Of a stretch of 64,000 bases of DNA, positions 46,511 through 55,418 are shown piece by piece. The translations under genes and the position numbers were made by a program. Source of the stretch: Rhodovulum sp. 12E13 (lineage in GTDB: Bacteria; Pseudomonadota; Alphaproteobacteria; Rhodobacterales; Rhodobacteraceae); NCBI RefSeq assembly GCF_003340565.1, contig NZ_QPLK01000009.1:1-64000 (forward strand). Reading direction: 5' to 3'. The notes beneath the pieces were generated by a model, which saw only the letters and a program-made list of their open reading frames with translations, searched no databases and had not been told where the DNA came from. Every line of letters begins with the position of its first letter. Position 1 is the stretch's first letter.

Positions 46511-46794
46511 CCGCGGGCCGCGACGACGAGACCGGCACCATCGCGCGCAAGGCGCAGCGGATGGAGGAGGCCCGCAAGCGACGCAGCGACAGCCCCTGGT
46601 ACGGTCTGGGCATGTTCGGGCTGGTCGGCTGGTCGGTGGCCGTGCCCACCGTCGCCGGCACGGCGCTCGGCATCTGGATCGACGGCCGGTGGCCGGGCGA
46701 GGTGTCGTGGACGCTGACGCTGCTGGTGGGCGGCGCGATCCTCGGCGCCCTGAACGCCTGGTACTGGGTCCAGCGCGAGGGACGGGATGACTGA
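46507..46794 (+). CDS. atpQ: N-ATPase accessory membrane protein AtpQ (AtpI/AtpZ-like)
   Basis: A 95-residue membrane protein with a charged N-terminus (residues 1-30) and two helices (YGLGMFGLVGWSVAVPTVAG and WTLTLLVGGAILGALNAWYW). The Gly-x-x-x-Asp turn ALGIWIDGRWPG is the AtpI/AtpZ pattern. In N-ATPase operons this gene sits between atpC and atpR; a role in c-ring assembly or Mg uptake is suggested for relatives. It overlaps atpC by four bases. Confidence 0.85.
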
Positions 46795-46824
46795 CGCGCG
46801 CCGGTCACGAAAGGGAGACCCGAG

Positions 46825-47127
46825 ATGACCATCTCCTTGATCGCACTGCCCCTCGGCCTGGTCGCCGGCGCGGCCCTGGGCGCGGTCTATCTCGGCCTGC
46901 TCTGGCGGGCCGTCCGGCGACTGCCGCAGGGACGAGGCGGCGCGCGGGTTTTCGTCGGGCTCGCGCTGGCCCGGGCGGCCCTCCTGATCGGCACCTTGGC
47001 GGCGGCTGCCGCGCTCGGGGCACCGGCGGAGGGGCTGCTCGCGGGGCTCGCGGGCTTCGCCGCCGTGCGCCTCGCCGCGACGCGCCGGCTCGAAGGCCGG
47101 ACGCCGGAGGGCTCGGCATGGAGATAA
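46825..47127 (+). CDS. atpR: N-ATPase-specific membrane protein AtpR
   Basis: A 100-residue protein with three hydrophobic helices (IALPLGLVAGAALGAVYLGL, FVGLALARAALLIGTLAAAA and GLLAGLAGFAAVRLAATRRL) and basic loops. AtpR is found only in N-ATPase operons, always next to atpB; an Arg in a helix (ALARAAL) is conserved and is proposed to interact with the c-ring. AGGGAG precedes the ATG. It overlaps atpB by ten bases. Confidence 0.85.
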   Translation: MTISLIALPLGLVAGAALGAVYLGLLWRAVRRLPQGRGGARVFVGLALARAALLIGTLAAAAALGAPAEGLLAGLAGFAAVRLAATRRLEGRTPEGSAWR

Positions 47128-47822
47128 GCCCCGACGCCTGGGTCCTCTACGAGTGGCGCGGCCTGCAGCTCAACGCCACGATCGTCTTCACCTGGGCCGT
47201 GATGGCCTTGCTGGTCATCGGATCCCGGGCCGTCACGGCACGGCTGAGCGAGGGCGAAACCGTCTCGCGCTGGCAGGTCGCGCTCGAGGTGATCGTGTCG
47301 ACGATCCGCGACCAGATCGCCGAGGTCGGCGCCGACACGCCCGGCCGCTACCTGCCTTTCATCGGCACGCTGTTTCTGTTCATCGCCACGGCGAACCTGC
47401 TGTCGGTGGTGCCGGGCTACCAGCCGCCCACCGGCTCGCTCTCGACGACCGTCGCTCTGGCGCTCTGCGTGCTGATCGCGGTGCCGCTGTTTTCCATCGG
47501 CGACCGGGGCCTCGTGGCCTACTTGCGCACCTATGTCCAGCCGACGCCGCTGATGCTGCCCTTCAACCTCGTGGCGGAGGTGTCGCGCACCATCGCGCTG
47601 GCGGTGCGGCTCTACGGCAACGTGATGAGCGGCACGGTGATCGTGGGCATCCTGATCAGCGTTGCGCCCTTCTTCTTTCCGGTCGTCATGCAGGTGCTCG
47701 GCCTGCTGACCGGCCTGATCCAGGCCTACATCTTCGCCATCCTCGCGATGGTCTACATCGGCTCGGCCAGCCGCACCCGCCACCGCGCCGACGCGCCGCC
47801 CCCTACAGATACAGGAGAGTGA
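47118..47822 (+). CDS. atpB: N-ATPase subunit a
   Basis: Membrane stator subunit, 234 residues, five to six helices. The essential Arg lies in EVSRTIALAVRLYGNVMSG, and the loop NLLSVVPGYQPPTGSLSTT is typical. The C-terminal helix IQAYIFAILAMVYIGSA carries the conserved Gln. It forms the ion half-channels against the c-ring. It starts inside atpR, and atpE begins two bases after its stop. Confidence 0.95.
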   Translation: MEISPDAWVLYEWRGLQLNATIVFTWAVMALLVIGSRAVTARLSEGETVSRWQVALEVIVSTIRDQIAEVGADTPGRYLPFIGTLFLFIATANLLSVVPGYQPPTGSLSTTVALALCVLIAVPLFSIGDRGLVAYLRTYVQPTPLMLPFNLVAEVSRTIALAVRLYGNVMSGTVIVGILISVAPFFFPVVMQVLGLLTGLIQAYIFAILAMVYIGSASRTRHRADAPPPTDTGE

Positions 47823-47824
47823 GA

Positions 47825-48115
47825 ATGGATGCCGCGACATGGATCGCCGTGATCTCGATCTTCACCGCCGGGCTGACCATCGCCATAGGCTCGATCGGCC
47901 CGGCGCTGGCCGAGGGGCGGGCCGCCAGCCAGGCGCTGCAGGCCATCGCGCAGCAGCCCGACGCCGCCAACACGATCACCCGCACGCTGTTCGTCAGCCT
48001 TGCGATGATCGAGTCGACGGCGATCTACTGCTTCGTCGTGGCGATGATCCTGATCTTCGCCAATCCCTTCGCCAATCTCGCGATGGAGGCCGCCGGCCGG
48101 GCGGGCGGGGGCTGA
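47825..48115 (+). CDS. atpE: N-ATPase subunit c (rotor ring)
   Basis: A 96-residue hairpin of two helices. Helix 1 contains SIGPALAEGRAASQ with Glu30; the loop is QQP (43-45); helix 2 has MIESTAIYCFVVAMIL with the ion-binding Glu63 followed by Ser64-Thr65. The Glu-Ser-Thr trio resembles Na+-type rings, but the Gln expected in helix 1 of Na+ c-subunits is Glu here. N-ATPases have been called Na+ pumps on sequence grounds, while the Burkholderia pseudomallei ring was measured as H+ specific, so ion choice is open. Confidence 0.95.
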   Translation: MDAATWIAVISIFTAGLTIAIGSIGPALAEGRAASQALQAIAQQPDAANTITRTLFVSLAMIESTAIYCFVVAMILIFANPFANLAMEAAGRAGGG

Positions 48116-48119
48116 CGCC

Positions 48120-48914
48120 ATGCAGATCGACTGGCTGACCGTCGCGGCGCAGATCGTCAATTTCCTCGTCCTTGTCTGGCTGCTGCAGCGGTTCCTCTAC
48201 CGTCCGATCACCGAGGCGATGGCGCGGCGCGAAGCGCGGATCGAGACCCGTCTGTCCGAGGCGAGGGAGGCGCGCTCCGAGGTGGAGACCGAGGCGCGGC
48301 GCCTGCGCGAGAAGCAGGACGAGCTGGAAGCCAGCCGGGACGAGATGCTGCGCGAGGCAAGGCTGGAGGCCGACGACCTGCGAGCCGCGCTCGAGAACGA
48401 TCTCCGCAAGGAGATGGAGGACCGGCGCAAGACGTGGGAGCATCACCTGGAGGAGGAGCGGGATGCCGTCGCGGCCCGCCTGCGCCAGCGCGCCGGTCAC
48501 CAGGTGATCGACATCGTCGGCCGCGTGCTGCGGGACTACGCGGGAACCGACATCGCGGGGCAGGTGGCGGGCACCTTCGCCGAGCGCCTTGCCGATCTCG
48601 ACGCGGAGGCGCGCGAAAGACTGTCGGACGCGGCACGGCGCGCGGGCGGTCGCGCACGGGTGGAGAGCGGCGTGCCGCTCGAGCCGTCGGCGCGCAGCCG
48701 GATCACGCGCGCGATCCACGACCGGATCGCCCCCGACATCGAGGTGACCTACGGCGAAGACGACACCTTGCTGATCGGCGTGCGGCTGACCATCGGCGAG
48801 CAGACGGTGGAGTGGTCGGCCACCCGGTTTCTCGACCGTCTGGAAACGACGCTCGACGAGGTGATCGAGAGCGGCGGCGGGCCCCGATCGCGCCGCGCCC
48901 CTGTCACCGGGTAA
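48120..48914 (+). CDS. atpF: N-ATPase subunit b with delta-like C-terminus
   Basis: Peripheral stalk, 264 residues. One N-terminal helix in the membrane ([20 protein letters not shown]) is followed by a long charged coiled coil (about 35-125) and a C-terminal part (about 130-250) with the delta-like sequence [21 protein letters not shown] normal b subunit is near 160 residues; the extra length and the absence of an atpH gene in the operon point to a b-delta merged stalk, as known for N-ATPases. ATG at 48120, four bases after the atpE stop. Confidence 0.9.
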   Translation: MQIDWLTVAAQIVNFLVLVWLLQRFLYRPITEAMARREARIETRLSEAREARSEVETEARRLREKQDELEASRDEMLREARLEADDLRAALENDLRKEMEDRRKTWEHHLEEERDAVAARLRQRAGHQVIDIVGRVLRDYAGTDIAGQVAGTFAERLADLDAEARERLSDAARRAGGRARVESGVPLEPSARSRITRAIHDRIAPDIEVTYGEDDTLLIGVRLTIGEQTVEWSATRFLDRLETTLDEVIESGGGPRSRRAPVTG

Positions 48915-48924
48915 GAGGCATCTC

Positions 48925-50460
48925 ATGACCCTCGGCGATCTACACGAAGGCATCTTCGCCCCGCTCGAGGAGGCGCTGACGCAGGTGGAGCCGGCGCTCG
49001 AGATGGCCGAGATCGCGCGCATCGTTTCGGTCGGCAACGGCGTGGCCGACGTGGCGGGCTTCACCGACCTGCACGCCGACGAGTTGCTGATCTTCACGGG
49101 CGGCGTCATGGGGATCGCCTCGAGCATCGGCACCGATCGCGCCGGGGTCATCGTGCTGGGGGCGAGCGAGGGTCTGCGCCCTGGCGACCCGGTCCGCCGG
49201 ACGGGGCGTGTCGCCGACGTGCCGGTCGGCGCGGGTCTTGTCGGGCGTGTCGTCGACGCGCTGGGCCGCCCGCTCGATGGCCCGGCCGCCATCGAGGACG
49301 CACACCGCCTGCCCATCGAGCGCCCCGCTCCCCCCATCATGCACCGCGCGCCCGTGCAGGTGCCGCTGCAGACGGGCATCAAGGCGGTCGATGCCGCCAT
49401 CCCGGTCGGCCGCGGCCAGCGCGAACTGATCCTCGGCGACCGTCAGACCGGCAAGACCGCGATCGCCGTCGATGCGATTCTCAACCAGCGCGATACGGGC
49501 GTCGTGTCGATCTACTGTGCCGTCGGCCAGCGCGCCTCGGCGGTGGCGCGCGTCATCCGCAGCCTGCGCGAGGGCGGCGCGATGGAGCGCACGATCGTCG
49601 TCGTGGCCAGCGGCGAGGATGCGCCCGGCCTGCAATTCGTCGCCCCCTACGCGGCCACCTCGATGGCCGAGCACCTGATGGCGCAGGGGCGCGACGTGCT
49701 GATCGTCTACGACGACCTGACGCGCCACGCCCGCGCCTATCGCGAGCTGTCGCTGCTGCTGCGCCGTCCGCCGGGGCGCGAGGCCTATCCCGGCGACATC
49801 TTCTACATCCACTCGCGCCTTCTGGAGCGCGCGACGCAACTGCGCGAGGACCACGGCGGCGGCTCGCTCACCGCGCTGCCGGTGGTCGAGACGCAGGCCC
49901 AGAACATCGCGGCCTATATCCCGACCAACCTCATCTCGATCACCGACGGGCAGATCTACCTCTCGCCGCGGCTGTTCGAGAAGGGCCATCTGCCCGCCAT
50001 CGACATCGGCACCTCGGTCAGCCGCGTGGGCGGCAAGGTGCAGCTGCCCGCCTTCCGCGCGGTGGCCGGCAGCCTGCGGCTGATGTATGCGCAGTTCGAG
50101 GAGCTGGAGACCTTCGCCCGCTTCGGCACCCAGCTCGATGCCGAGACGCGCCGCAAGCTGACGCGCGGCCTGCGCGTGCGGGAGGTGCTGAAGCAGCGCG
50201 AGCACGATCACATCCCGGTGCCCGAACAGATCGCGGCGTTGCTTGCGGCGACCGAGGGCCTGTTCGACGATCTCGCCCCCGACGACGTGGCCGAGGCCGA
50301 GGCGACCGTCCGCCGGGTCGTCCGGGAAGAGGCCCCCGAGATCTGCGCCGGCATCGCGGGCGGAGACAGGCTGGAGGAGGCCGACCGGGAGGCGCTGCTT
50401 CGCGTGATGCGTGCCGCCTTGTCCGACCCGAAGGCGGAGGCCGGCGATGGAGACGCTTGA
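48925..50460 (+). CDS. atpA: N-ATPase subunit alpha
   Basis: Non-catalytic nucleotide-binding subunit, 511 residues. Walker [21 protein letters not shown], then [40 protein letters not shown], the conserved [20 protein letters not shown] and the arginine-finger region [19 protein letters not shown] (preceded by SVSR). AAGAGGCA lies before the ATG. It overlaps atpG by 14 bp. Confidence 0.96.
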   Translation: MTLGDLHEGIFAPLEEALTQVEPALEMAEIARIVSVGNGVADVAGFTDLHADELLIFTGGVMGIASSIGTDRAGVIVLGASEGLRPGDPVRRTGRVADVPVGAGLVGRVVDALGRPLDGPAAIEDAHRLPIERPAPPIMHRAPVQVPLQTGIKAVDAAIPVGRGQRELILGDRQTGKTAIAVDAILNQRDTGVVSIYCAVGQRASAVARVIRSLREGGAMERTIVVVASGEDAPGLQFVAPYAATSMAEHLMAQGRDVLIVYDDLTRHARAYRELSLLLRRPPGREAYPGDIFYIHSRLLERATQLREDHGGGSLTALPVVETQAQNIAAYIPTNLISITDGQIYLSPRLFEKGHLPAIDIGTSVSRVGGKVQLPAFRAVAGSLRLMYAQFEELETFARFGTQLDAETRRKLTRGLRVREVLKQREHDHIPVPEQIAALLAATEGLFDDLAPDDVAEAEATVRRVVREEAPEICAGIAGGDRLEEADREALLRVMRAALSDPKAEAGDGDA

Positions 50461-51325
50461 AAGCCTGTCGGACGCGCTTGAGACGACCGGCGACATCCAG
50501 TCGATCGTGCGCACGATGAAGGCGCTCTCGTCCGTCAGCATCCGGCAATACGAACGGGCCGAGGAGGCGATGGCCTCCTATGCCCGCACCGTCGAGCTGG
50601 GCCTGATGGCCGGGTTGCGCAGCCATGGCGCTGCGGGCCTGATCCTGCCCGGGGCGGGCGGCGGCTCCGGGCGCGCGGCGCTGATCGTGATCGGCTCGGA
50701 TCGCGGCCTGTGCGGCGGTTACAACGACAGGATCACCCGGTTCGCCCTCTCCCGGATGAGTGACGGGCCGATGCTGCTCGGCGTGGCCGGGATGCGCGCG
50801 GCAGCCCGGCTCGAGGCGGCGGGCCGGCCGGCGGACGTGCTGCGCACGCTTCCGGGCTCTGTCGAGGGGCTGTCCCGTCTCGTGCAATCCCTGATCGTCG
50901 AGGTCGACCGCTGGACACGGGTCGAGGGCGTCGGCGAGGTCTGGCTGGTGCACAACCGCCGCGAGGGGAGGGTCGCGGCCAAGCCGCAGGCGCACCGGCT
51001 TCTGCCGCTTCCGGGCAGCTACCTTCGCAAGCTGGCGCAGGCCGACTGGCCGGGGCGCTCGCTGCCGCTGATCCGCACTGAGCGCCGGCAGATGATGTCG
51101 TGGCTGGTGCAGCAACGGCTGTTCGTCGTGATCTACCGCGCCCTCGCCGAGGCGATGGCCAGCGAGCACGCCTCGCGGCTCGCGGCGATGCAGGCGGCGG
51201 AGCGCAACATCGAGGAACGGCGCGACGACCTGCAGCAGCTCTACCGCCAGCGCCGACAGGAGACGATCACGCGGGAATTGCTGGACGTGGTCTCGGGCTT
51301 CGAGGCTGTCCGGTCGGCCGACTGA
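50447..51325 (+). CDS. atpG: N-ATPase subunit gamma
   Basis: Rotating central shaft, 292 residues. N-terminal helix [20 protein letters not shown] followed by [20 protein letters not shown], the Rossmann-like [15 protein letters not shown], and a C-terminal coiled coil ([20 protein letters not shown], then [18 protein letters not shown]). N-ATPase gammas are diverged from the housekeeping type, as here. The ATG at 50447 fits the family start. Last gene of the operon; no clear terminator follows. Confidence 0.92.
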   Translation: METLESLSDALETTGDIQSIVRTMKALSSVSIRQYERAEEAMASYARTVELGLMAGLRSHGAAGLILPGAGGGSGRAALIVIGSDRGLCGGYNDRITRFALSRMSDGPMLLGVAGMRAAARLEAAGRPADVLRTLPGSVEGLSRLVQSLIVEVDRWTRVEGVGEVWLVHNRREGRVAAKPQAHRLLPLPGSYLRKLAQADWPGRSLPLIRTERRQMMSWLVQQRLFVVIYRALAEAMASEHASRLAAMQAAERNIEERRDDLQQLYRQRRQETITRELLDVVSGFEAVRSAD

Positions 51326-51502
51326 CGGAGGATTTCGGACAGCCCGAGAGCGTGCCGAACGTTCCCGCGCGCCCCTCCGGGCTCTGCAGCGCCTCGCCGG
51401 GGACGCTCGACCCCGGCGTGCCTGCCCGGTCATGCCGCCGCAATCCCCCCTTGGCACCATGGGATCCGGCCCGCTGTCAGGCTGTCCGGCGCGGCATCCC
51501 GG

Positions 51503-52453
51503 TCAAATTCCGGCGTCTCCGCGTGTCGGCGTTTCTGCATCATGCAGGGGGGCACGATACACGGTCGCGTAGCGGCGCACCGGGTCGCGCCGGAGGGGCA
51601 GGTAGGGCTCGGCCCCCCACGGCACCCGCCACCAGTGCGGCGGCGTGTGAGCCCGGCCCTCTTGATGGATGCGGCGCACGTCCTGCGCGAAGGGCGCAAG
51701 GCCGGCCTCTGCCGTCAGCCGCGCCCGCAGATCGAGGTTCATCCCCGCCACCATCAGCGCGGCACGGGGCGCCAGCAGTACGGTGAGCGCGGCGAAGGCG
51801 CGCTCGGCGGCCGGCTCGGGCAGGTGGAACAGCACGTTCTGCGCCACGACCAGCGGGGCCGGCCCGAAGCGGGCGCGCAGGCGTTCCGCGTCGAGCAGGT
51901 CGGCCTGCTCGACCTCGACACGGGCGCGGATCTCGGGCCGGACGACGAACTCCGCCCCCTGCTCGATGAACGTGTCGCTCAGGAAGGCGCGGGTCATGAA
52001 CGGCCCGTGCAGGACCTCGGCGGCGCTGTAGCGCGCGGCGCGCGCGCGGGCCACCATCTCGGGGTGCAGGTCGGAGGCGCGGATGCGAAAGTCGAGCTCC
52101 GGCCGGTGCCGGTGGAGCCATGACGCGATCGTGTAGGCCTCTGCGCCGTTGGAGCAGGCGACAAGCACGATGTCCAGCCGGTCGTCGCCCGCCCCGCCGG
52201 GGCGCAGGAAGTCGATCACCGGGCCGGCGAGCAGGCGCAGCTGCGCGGGCGAGCGCAGGAAGGCGGTGTAGGTGTGCCGGTCGGTGTGCCGGCAGCGCCG
52301 CAGCAGCAGCCGGTGGCGCAGGAGCGCGTAGGGCAGGAGCGGCCCGTCGTAGAGCGTGCGCAGGGCGCGCTCGCCAAGGCCGGCGGCCGGCGCCCGATCA
52401 CCGTCGGTGACGGGCCGCGCCACGTAATCGGCATAGTCGAGTGTTTCGGTCAT
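51503..52453 (-). CDS. CheR-like SAM-dependent methyltransferase
   Basis: A 316-residue protein. The SAM-binding glycine motif is LDIVLVACSNGAEAYTIASW (CheR has CSTGEEPYS at this place). The acidic loop FRIRASDLHPEMVARARAAR binds the ribose, and LVVAQNVLFHLPEPAAERAF matches the CheR RNVLIYF region. It lacks chemotaxis neighbours, and the CheR N-terminal helical domain is reduced to about 90 residues. It could methylate a small molecule or a protein carboxylate. It faces the N-ATPase gene end. Confidence 0.75.
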   Translation of the reverse strand: MTETLDYADYVARPVTDGDRAPAAGLGERALRTLYDGPLLPYALLRHRLLLRRCRHTDRHTYTAFLRSPAQLRLLAGPVIDFLRPGGAGDDRLDIVLVACSNGAEAYTIASWLHRHRPELDFRIRASDLHPEMVARARAARYSAAEVLHGPFMTRAFLSDTFIEQGAEFVVRPEIRARVEVEQADLLDAERLRARFGPAPLVVAQNVLFHLPEPAAERAFAALTVLLAPRAALMVAGMNLDLRARLTAEAGLAPFAQDVRRIHQEGRAHTPPHWWRVPWGAEPYLPLRRDPVRRYATVYRAPLHDAETPTRGDAGI

Positions 52454-52651
52454 GCGTCCCTCGCGCCAGGCGGACCCTGCGATTAGCGCACCGTGCCCCG
52501 CTGCCCTAGCGTCCGGTGTGGTGCGGCGCGTTCCGGCCGTCCTCCGGCGCGGAAGCGGAAACGGTCACGCCGCCGTCACGGCATCGTCAATGAAACGAAC
52601 CCGCGCGCCGAGGCCCCGATTCGCCATGCGGGCGCCTCCGAGACCCGCATC

Positions 52652-54070
52652 TCAGCGCCGGCCCGCCCCGCCGTATTCCTGCGCGAGGCGGCGGGCCTCG
52701 GCGAAGCGGTCGGACCAGTCGGGCGGTTGCCGTCGTGGCGCGACCGTCCGGCCCGCGCGGCGAGGCGACAGCGCCAGGCCCGCGCCCGCCGCCGCGAGAT
52801 CGGCCGCGCCGAGGGCGGTCAGTTCGGGCTCGTCAGACACGGTCACCGGCATGCCCAGCGTGTCGGCAAGGAAAGTGCAGAACCACGGATTGCGCGTCAT
52901 GCCCCCGTCGACCGAGACGGGGCCGGCGAGCGGCTGCACCTGTTCGATGGCGCCCAGAACCTCGGCCGCGCGGAAGGCGACGCCCTCGAGCACGGCCTGC
53001 GCCAGGTCGCGCGGCCCGGTGTCGAGGGTCATGCCCAGCCACGCGCCCTTGGCCGCCCTGTCCCAGTGCGGACAGCCGAGACCCGCGAGCGCGGGCACGA
53101 AGGACAGCCCGCGCGAGATGGCGGGCGGCGCCTCGAAGGTGGAAATCTCGGCGAAGTCGGAGAAGAGGCCGAGCCCCCGCGCCCAGTTCACCGCGGCGGC
53201 GGCGGCATAGACCCCGCCTTCGAGCGCGTAGGCGGGCGGGGCGCCGCGCTCCGCCCAGGCCACGGTCGGCAGCGGGCCATGCCCGGCCTCGGGGGGCGTG
53301 GCGCCGCCCGTGGCCAGCACGAAGGCGCCGGTGCCGAAGGTGATCTTGGCCGCGCCGGGGGCCGTGCAGCCATGCCCGCGCAGAGCCGCCTGCTGATCGA
53401 CGACCGAGGCGGTCAGCGGCAGCCCGCCTGTCTGGCCGAGGTCGCCCGTGGTCGGCACGATGGCGGGCAGCGCCTCGACCGGCACGCCGAACAGGGCGCA
53501 GAGCTCGTCGTCCCATGCGCAGGTGGCGAGGTTCATCAGCGAGGTGCGCGAGGCGGTCGTCGGGTCGGTCTCGCAGCGCCCGGTCAGGCGGTGGCGGAAG
53601 AAGGCGTCGGTCGTGCCCAGGCGCAGGCGGCCCGATCGTGCCAGCGCCCGCGCCTCGGGCACTTCGCACAGGATCCAGCCCAGCTTCGAGGCCGAGAAGT
53701 ACGGGTCGAGCGGCAGGCCCGCGCGGGCGAGCGTCACCGCCTCGGCCCCCTCGGCGCGCAGCCGCTCGGTCTCGGGGGTCGTCCGCTCGTCCTGCCAGAC
53801 GATGACGGGGGTGATCGCGCGTCCGGTCTCGGCGTCCCAGCCGAGGCAACTCTCGCCCTGGTTGGCGAGGCCGACGGCGCTGGCGCCGGGCGCGGCGTCG
53901 AGGCAGGCCGCGAGGTTGGCGATCAGTTCCTCGGGGTCGTGCTCGACCCGGCCGGGGCCGGGATAGGATTGGCGGTGCGCGGCGGCATGGGCGATGCGCA
54001 CCGTGCCGTCCTCGCCCACGATCACGGCGCGAGTGCTGGTCGTGCCCTGGTCGAGCGCCAGAATGGTCAT
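52652..54070 (-). CDS. FGGY-family kinase, divergent glycerol-kinase-like
   Basis: A 472-residue ATP-dependent sugar/polyol kinase. Phosphate motif LALDQGTTSTRAVIVGEDG at the start, substrate residues VIVWQDERT, LDPYFSASK and VVDQQAALRGHG, and the adenosine motif TFGTGAFVLATGG are as in GlpK. The GlpK motif TNQRET reads NQGES (residues 70-74): the Arg that contacts glycerol in the E. coli enzyme is Gly, so the substrate may not be glycerol. It lies after the two FAD genes on the same strand, after a 130-bp gap. glpK is therefore not assigned with certainty. Confidence 0.8.
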   Translation of the reverse strand: MTILALDQGTTSTRAVIVGEDGTVRIAHAAAHRQSYPGPGRVEHDPEELIANLAACLDAAPGASAVGLANQGESCLGWDAETGRAITPVIVWQDERTTPETERLRAEGAEAVTLARAGLPLDPYFSASKLGWILCEVPEARALARSGRLRLGTTDAFFRHRLTGRCETDPTTASRTSLMNLATCAWDDELCALFGVPVEALPAIVPTTGDLGQTGGLPLTASVVDQQAALRGHGCTAPGAAKITFGTGAFVLATGGATPPEAGHGPLPTVAWAERGAPPAYALEGGVYAAAAAVNWARGLGLFSDFAEISTFEAPPAISRGLSFVPALAGLGCPHWDRAAKGAWLGMTLDTGPRDLAQAVLEGVAFRAAEVLGAIEQVQPLAGPVSVDGGMTRNPWFCTFLADTLGMPVTVSDEPELTALGAADLAAAGAGLALSPRRAGRTVAPRRQPPDWSDRFAEARRLAQEYGGAGRR

Positions 54071-54200
54071 CGCCGGGCCTCCGCGGGCAGGCCCGGCCGT
54101 GCCCCAGGGGGCGCGGGCCGATGCCGGCCCGACAGCGCCGACGCGCGCCGACCAGGCCCCGGCCGCTGGCCCGCCCTGGCGAGACGGCGCGCGGGTGCGG

Positions 54201-55418
54201 TCATGGCGCGGCCACCAGCCTGACTTCCGGCAATCCCGTGCCGGCGGGCAGGGGCAGGAGCATCCGCCGCTCCGGCAGGGCGCGCAGGGCGCGGGCGGCG
54301 GTCTCGTGCCCGTCGACCGACAGCGACAGCCGCCCAGAGGCGGCCCGGGCCGCGCGCACTTGCAGCGTGCCGAGCGCGGGCGAGCCGCCCCCGGCGATGC
54401 GCTGCGGCACGACCCAGGCGAGCGCGCCCGCGCGGGCGACGCGCCGGGCGGCGGGCGGCGGCAACTCGCCCGCAAGCGCGCGGGCCATGGCGCGGGCCAC
54501 GGCGCGGCCCTCGGCCCAGCACCAGCCCGCCGTCTCGACAGGGCGCAGCAGGTTGCCGGCGGCGAAGATCGCCGGATCGGAGGTGCGGCCGAACTCGTCG
54601 ACCTCCGGCCCCCCCGTCGCCGGGTCGTAGGTCAGCCCGCCCTCGCGCGACAGCGTGGCCTCGGGCCGGAAGCGGCCGGTCACGATCACGCCGTCCGCCG
54701 CGAGCCGCCGCTCGGCGCCGCCCGAGCGCAGCACCACCGCCTCGACCCGCTCTCGGCCCTCGATCGCGGCAAGCTCGGTGCCGAGATGCAGGGGGATGCC
54801 GAGAAGGCGCGGCAGCAGGCCCGCCGGGTGCCGGGCGGTGATGCGCGCCCCCGGCTCGACCATCGCCACGGGGCGGATGCCGGCGTGGCGACAGGTAAGG
54901 ATCGCGGAGAAGGCGACGAGCTCGGTGCCGAGGATCACGGGGCGCCGGAAGGGGCGCAGCCCCGCGCCATAGACGAGGCCCTGCAGGCCGCCGGTGGTGA
55001 GCACGCCGCCCGGCTTGGTGCCGCCGATCATCCGGCCCGCCCGCGTCGTCTCGCGGATGCCGGTCGTCAGCAGGACGAGCCGCGCGGCGATCTCCCCCGT
55101 GCCGGCCTCGGACGTGACCGTCAGGCGCGGCCCGTCGCTCAGGGCGGTGACGCTGACGCCGGTGGCCAGCTGCGCGCCCGCCGCCTCCGCCCGTGCCACC
55201 AGCGCCCGTGCATAGCCGGGGCCGAGCATCGGCCGGCCGAACTCGCGCAGGCCGTAGGGCGAGTGGCCGCAGTGGCGCGGCACGCCTCCCGCCTCGGCCT
55301 CGCGCTCGATCACCAGCACCCGGCCCGCGCGCAGGCGGCGAAGTTCGGTCGCGGCGGCCAGCCCCGCCGGGCCGCCGCCGACGATGGCCACGTCGACCTT
55401 CGACGGCAGGTCAGCCAT
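54201..55418 (-). CDS. NAD(P)/FAD-dependent oxidoreductase
   Basis: A 405-residue flavoprotein with an N-terminal FAD motif VAIVGGGPAGLAAATELRRL and a redox-handling motif GGVPRHCGHSPYGLREFG with one cysteine. The second nucleotide motif is weak (RPVILGTELVAFSAILTCRH), and EVDEFGRTSDPAIFAAGNL is the C-terminal FAD motif. It resembles the partner subunit of Thermotoga-type glycerol-3-phosphate dehydrogenases and of HcnB-like pairs. It overlaps the BFD-domain gene by eight bases, which implies a complex. The small DUF1667 gene often found with this pair is not here. Confidence 0.82.
   Translation of the reverse strand: MADLPSKVDVAIVGGGPAGLAAATELRRLRAGRVLVIEREAEAGGVPRHCGHSPYGLREFGRPMLGPGYARALVARAEAAGAQLATGVSVTALSDGPRLTVTSEAGTGEIAARLVLLTTGIRETTRAGRMIGGTKPGGVLTTGGLQGLVYGAGLRPFRRPVILGTELVAFSAILTCRHAGIRPVAMVEPGARITARHPAGLLPRLLGIPLHLGTELAAIEGRERVEAVVLRSGGAERRLAADGVIVTGRFRPEATLSREGGLTYDPATGGPEVDEFGRTSDPAIFAAGNLLRPVETAGWCWAEGRAVARAMARALAGELPPPAARRVARAGALAWVVPQRIAGGGSPALGTLQVRAARAASGRLSLSVDGHETAARALRALPERRMLLPLPAGTGLPEVRLVAAP

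Noticed and set aside
54067-54205. Small minus-strand frame between the kinase and FAD gene, considered as the missing DUF1667 partner
   Set aside because: About 45 codons, Arg/Pro/Gly-rich, no cysteines; does not fit DUF1667.
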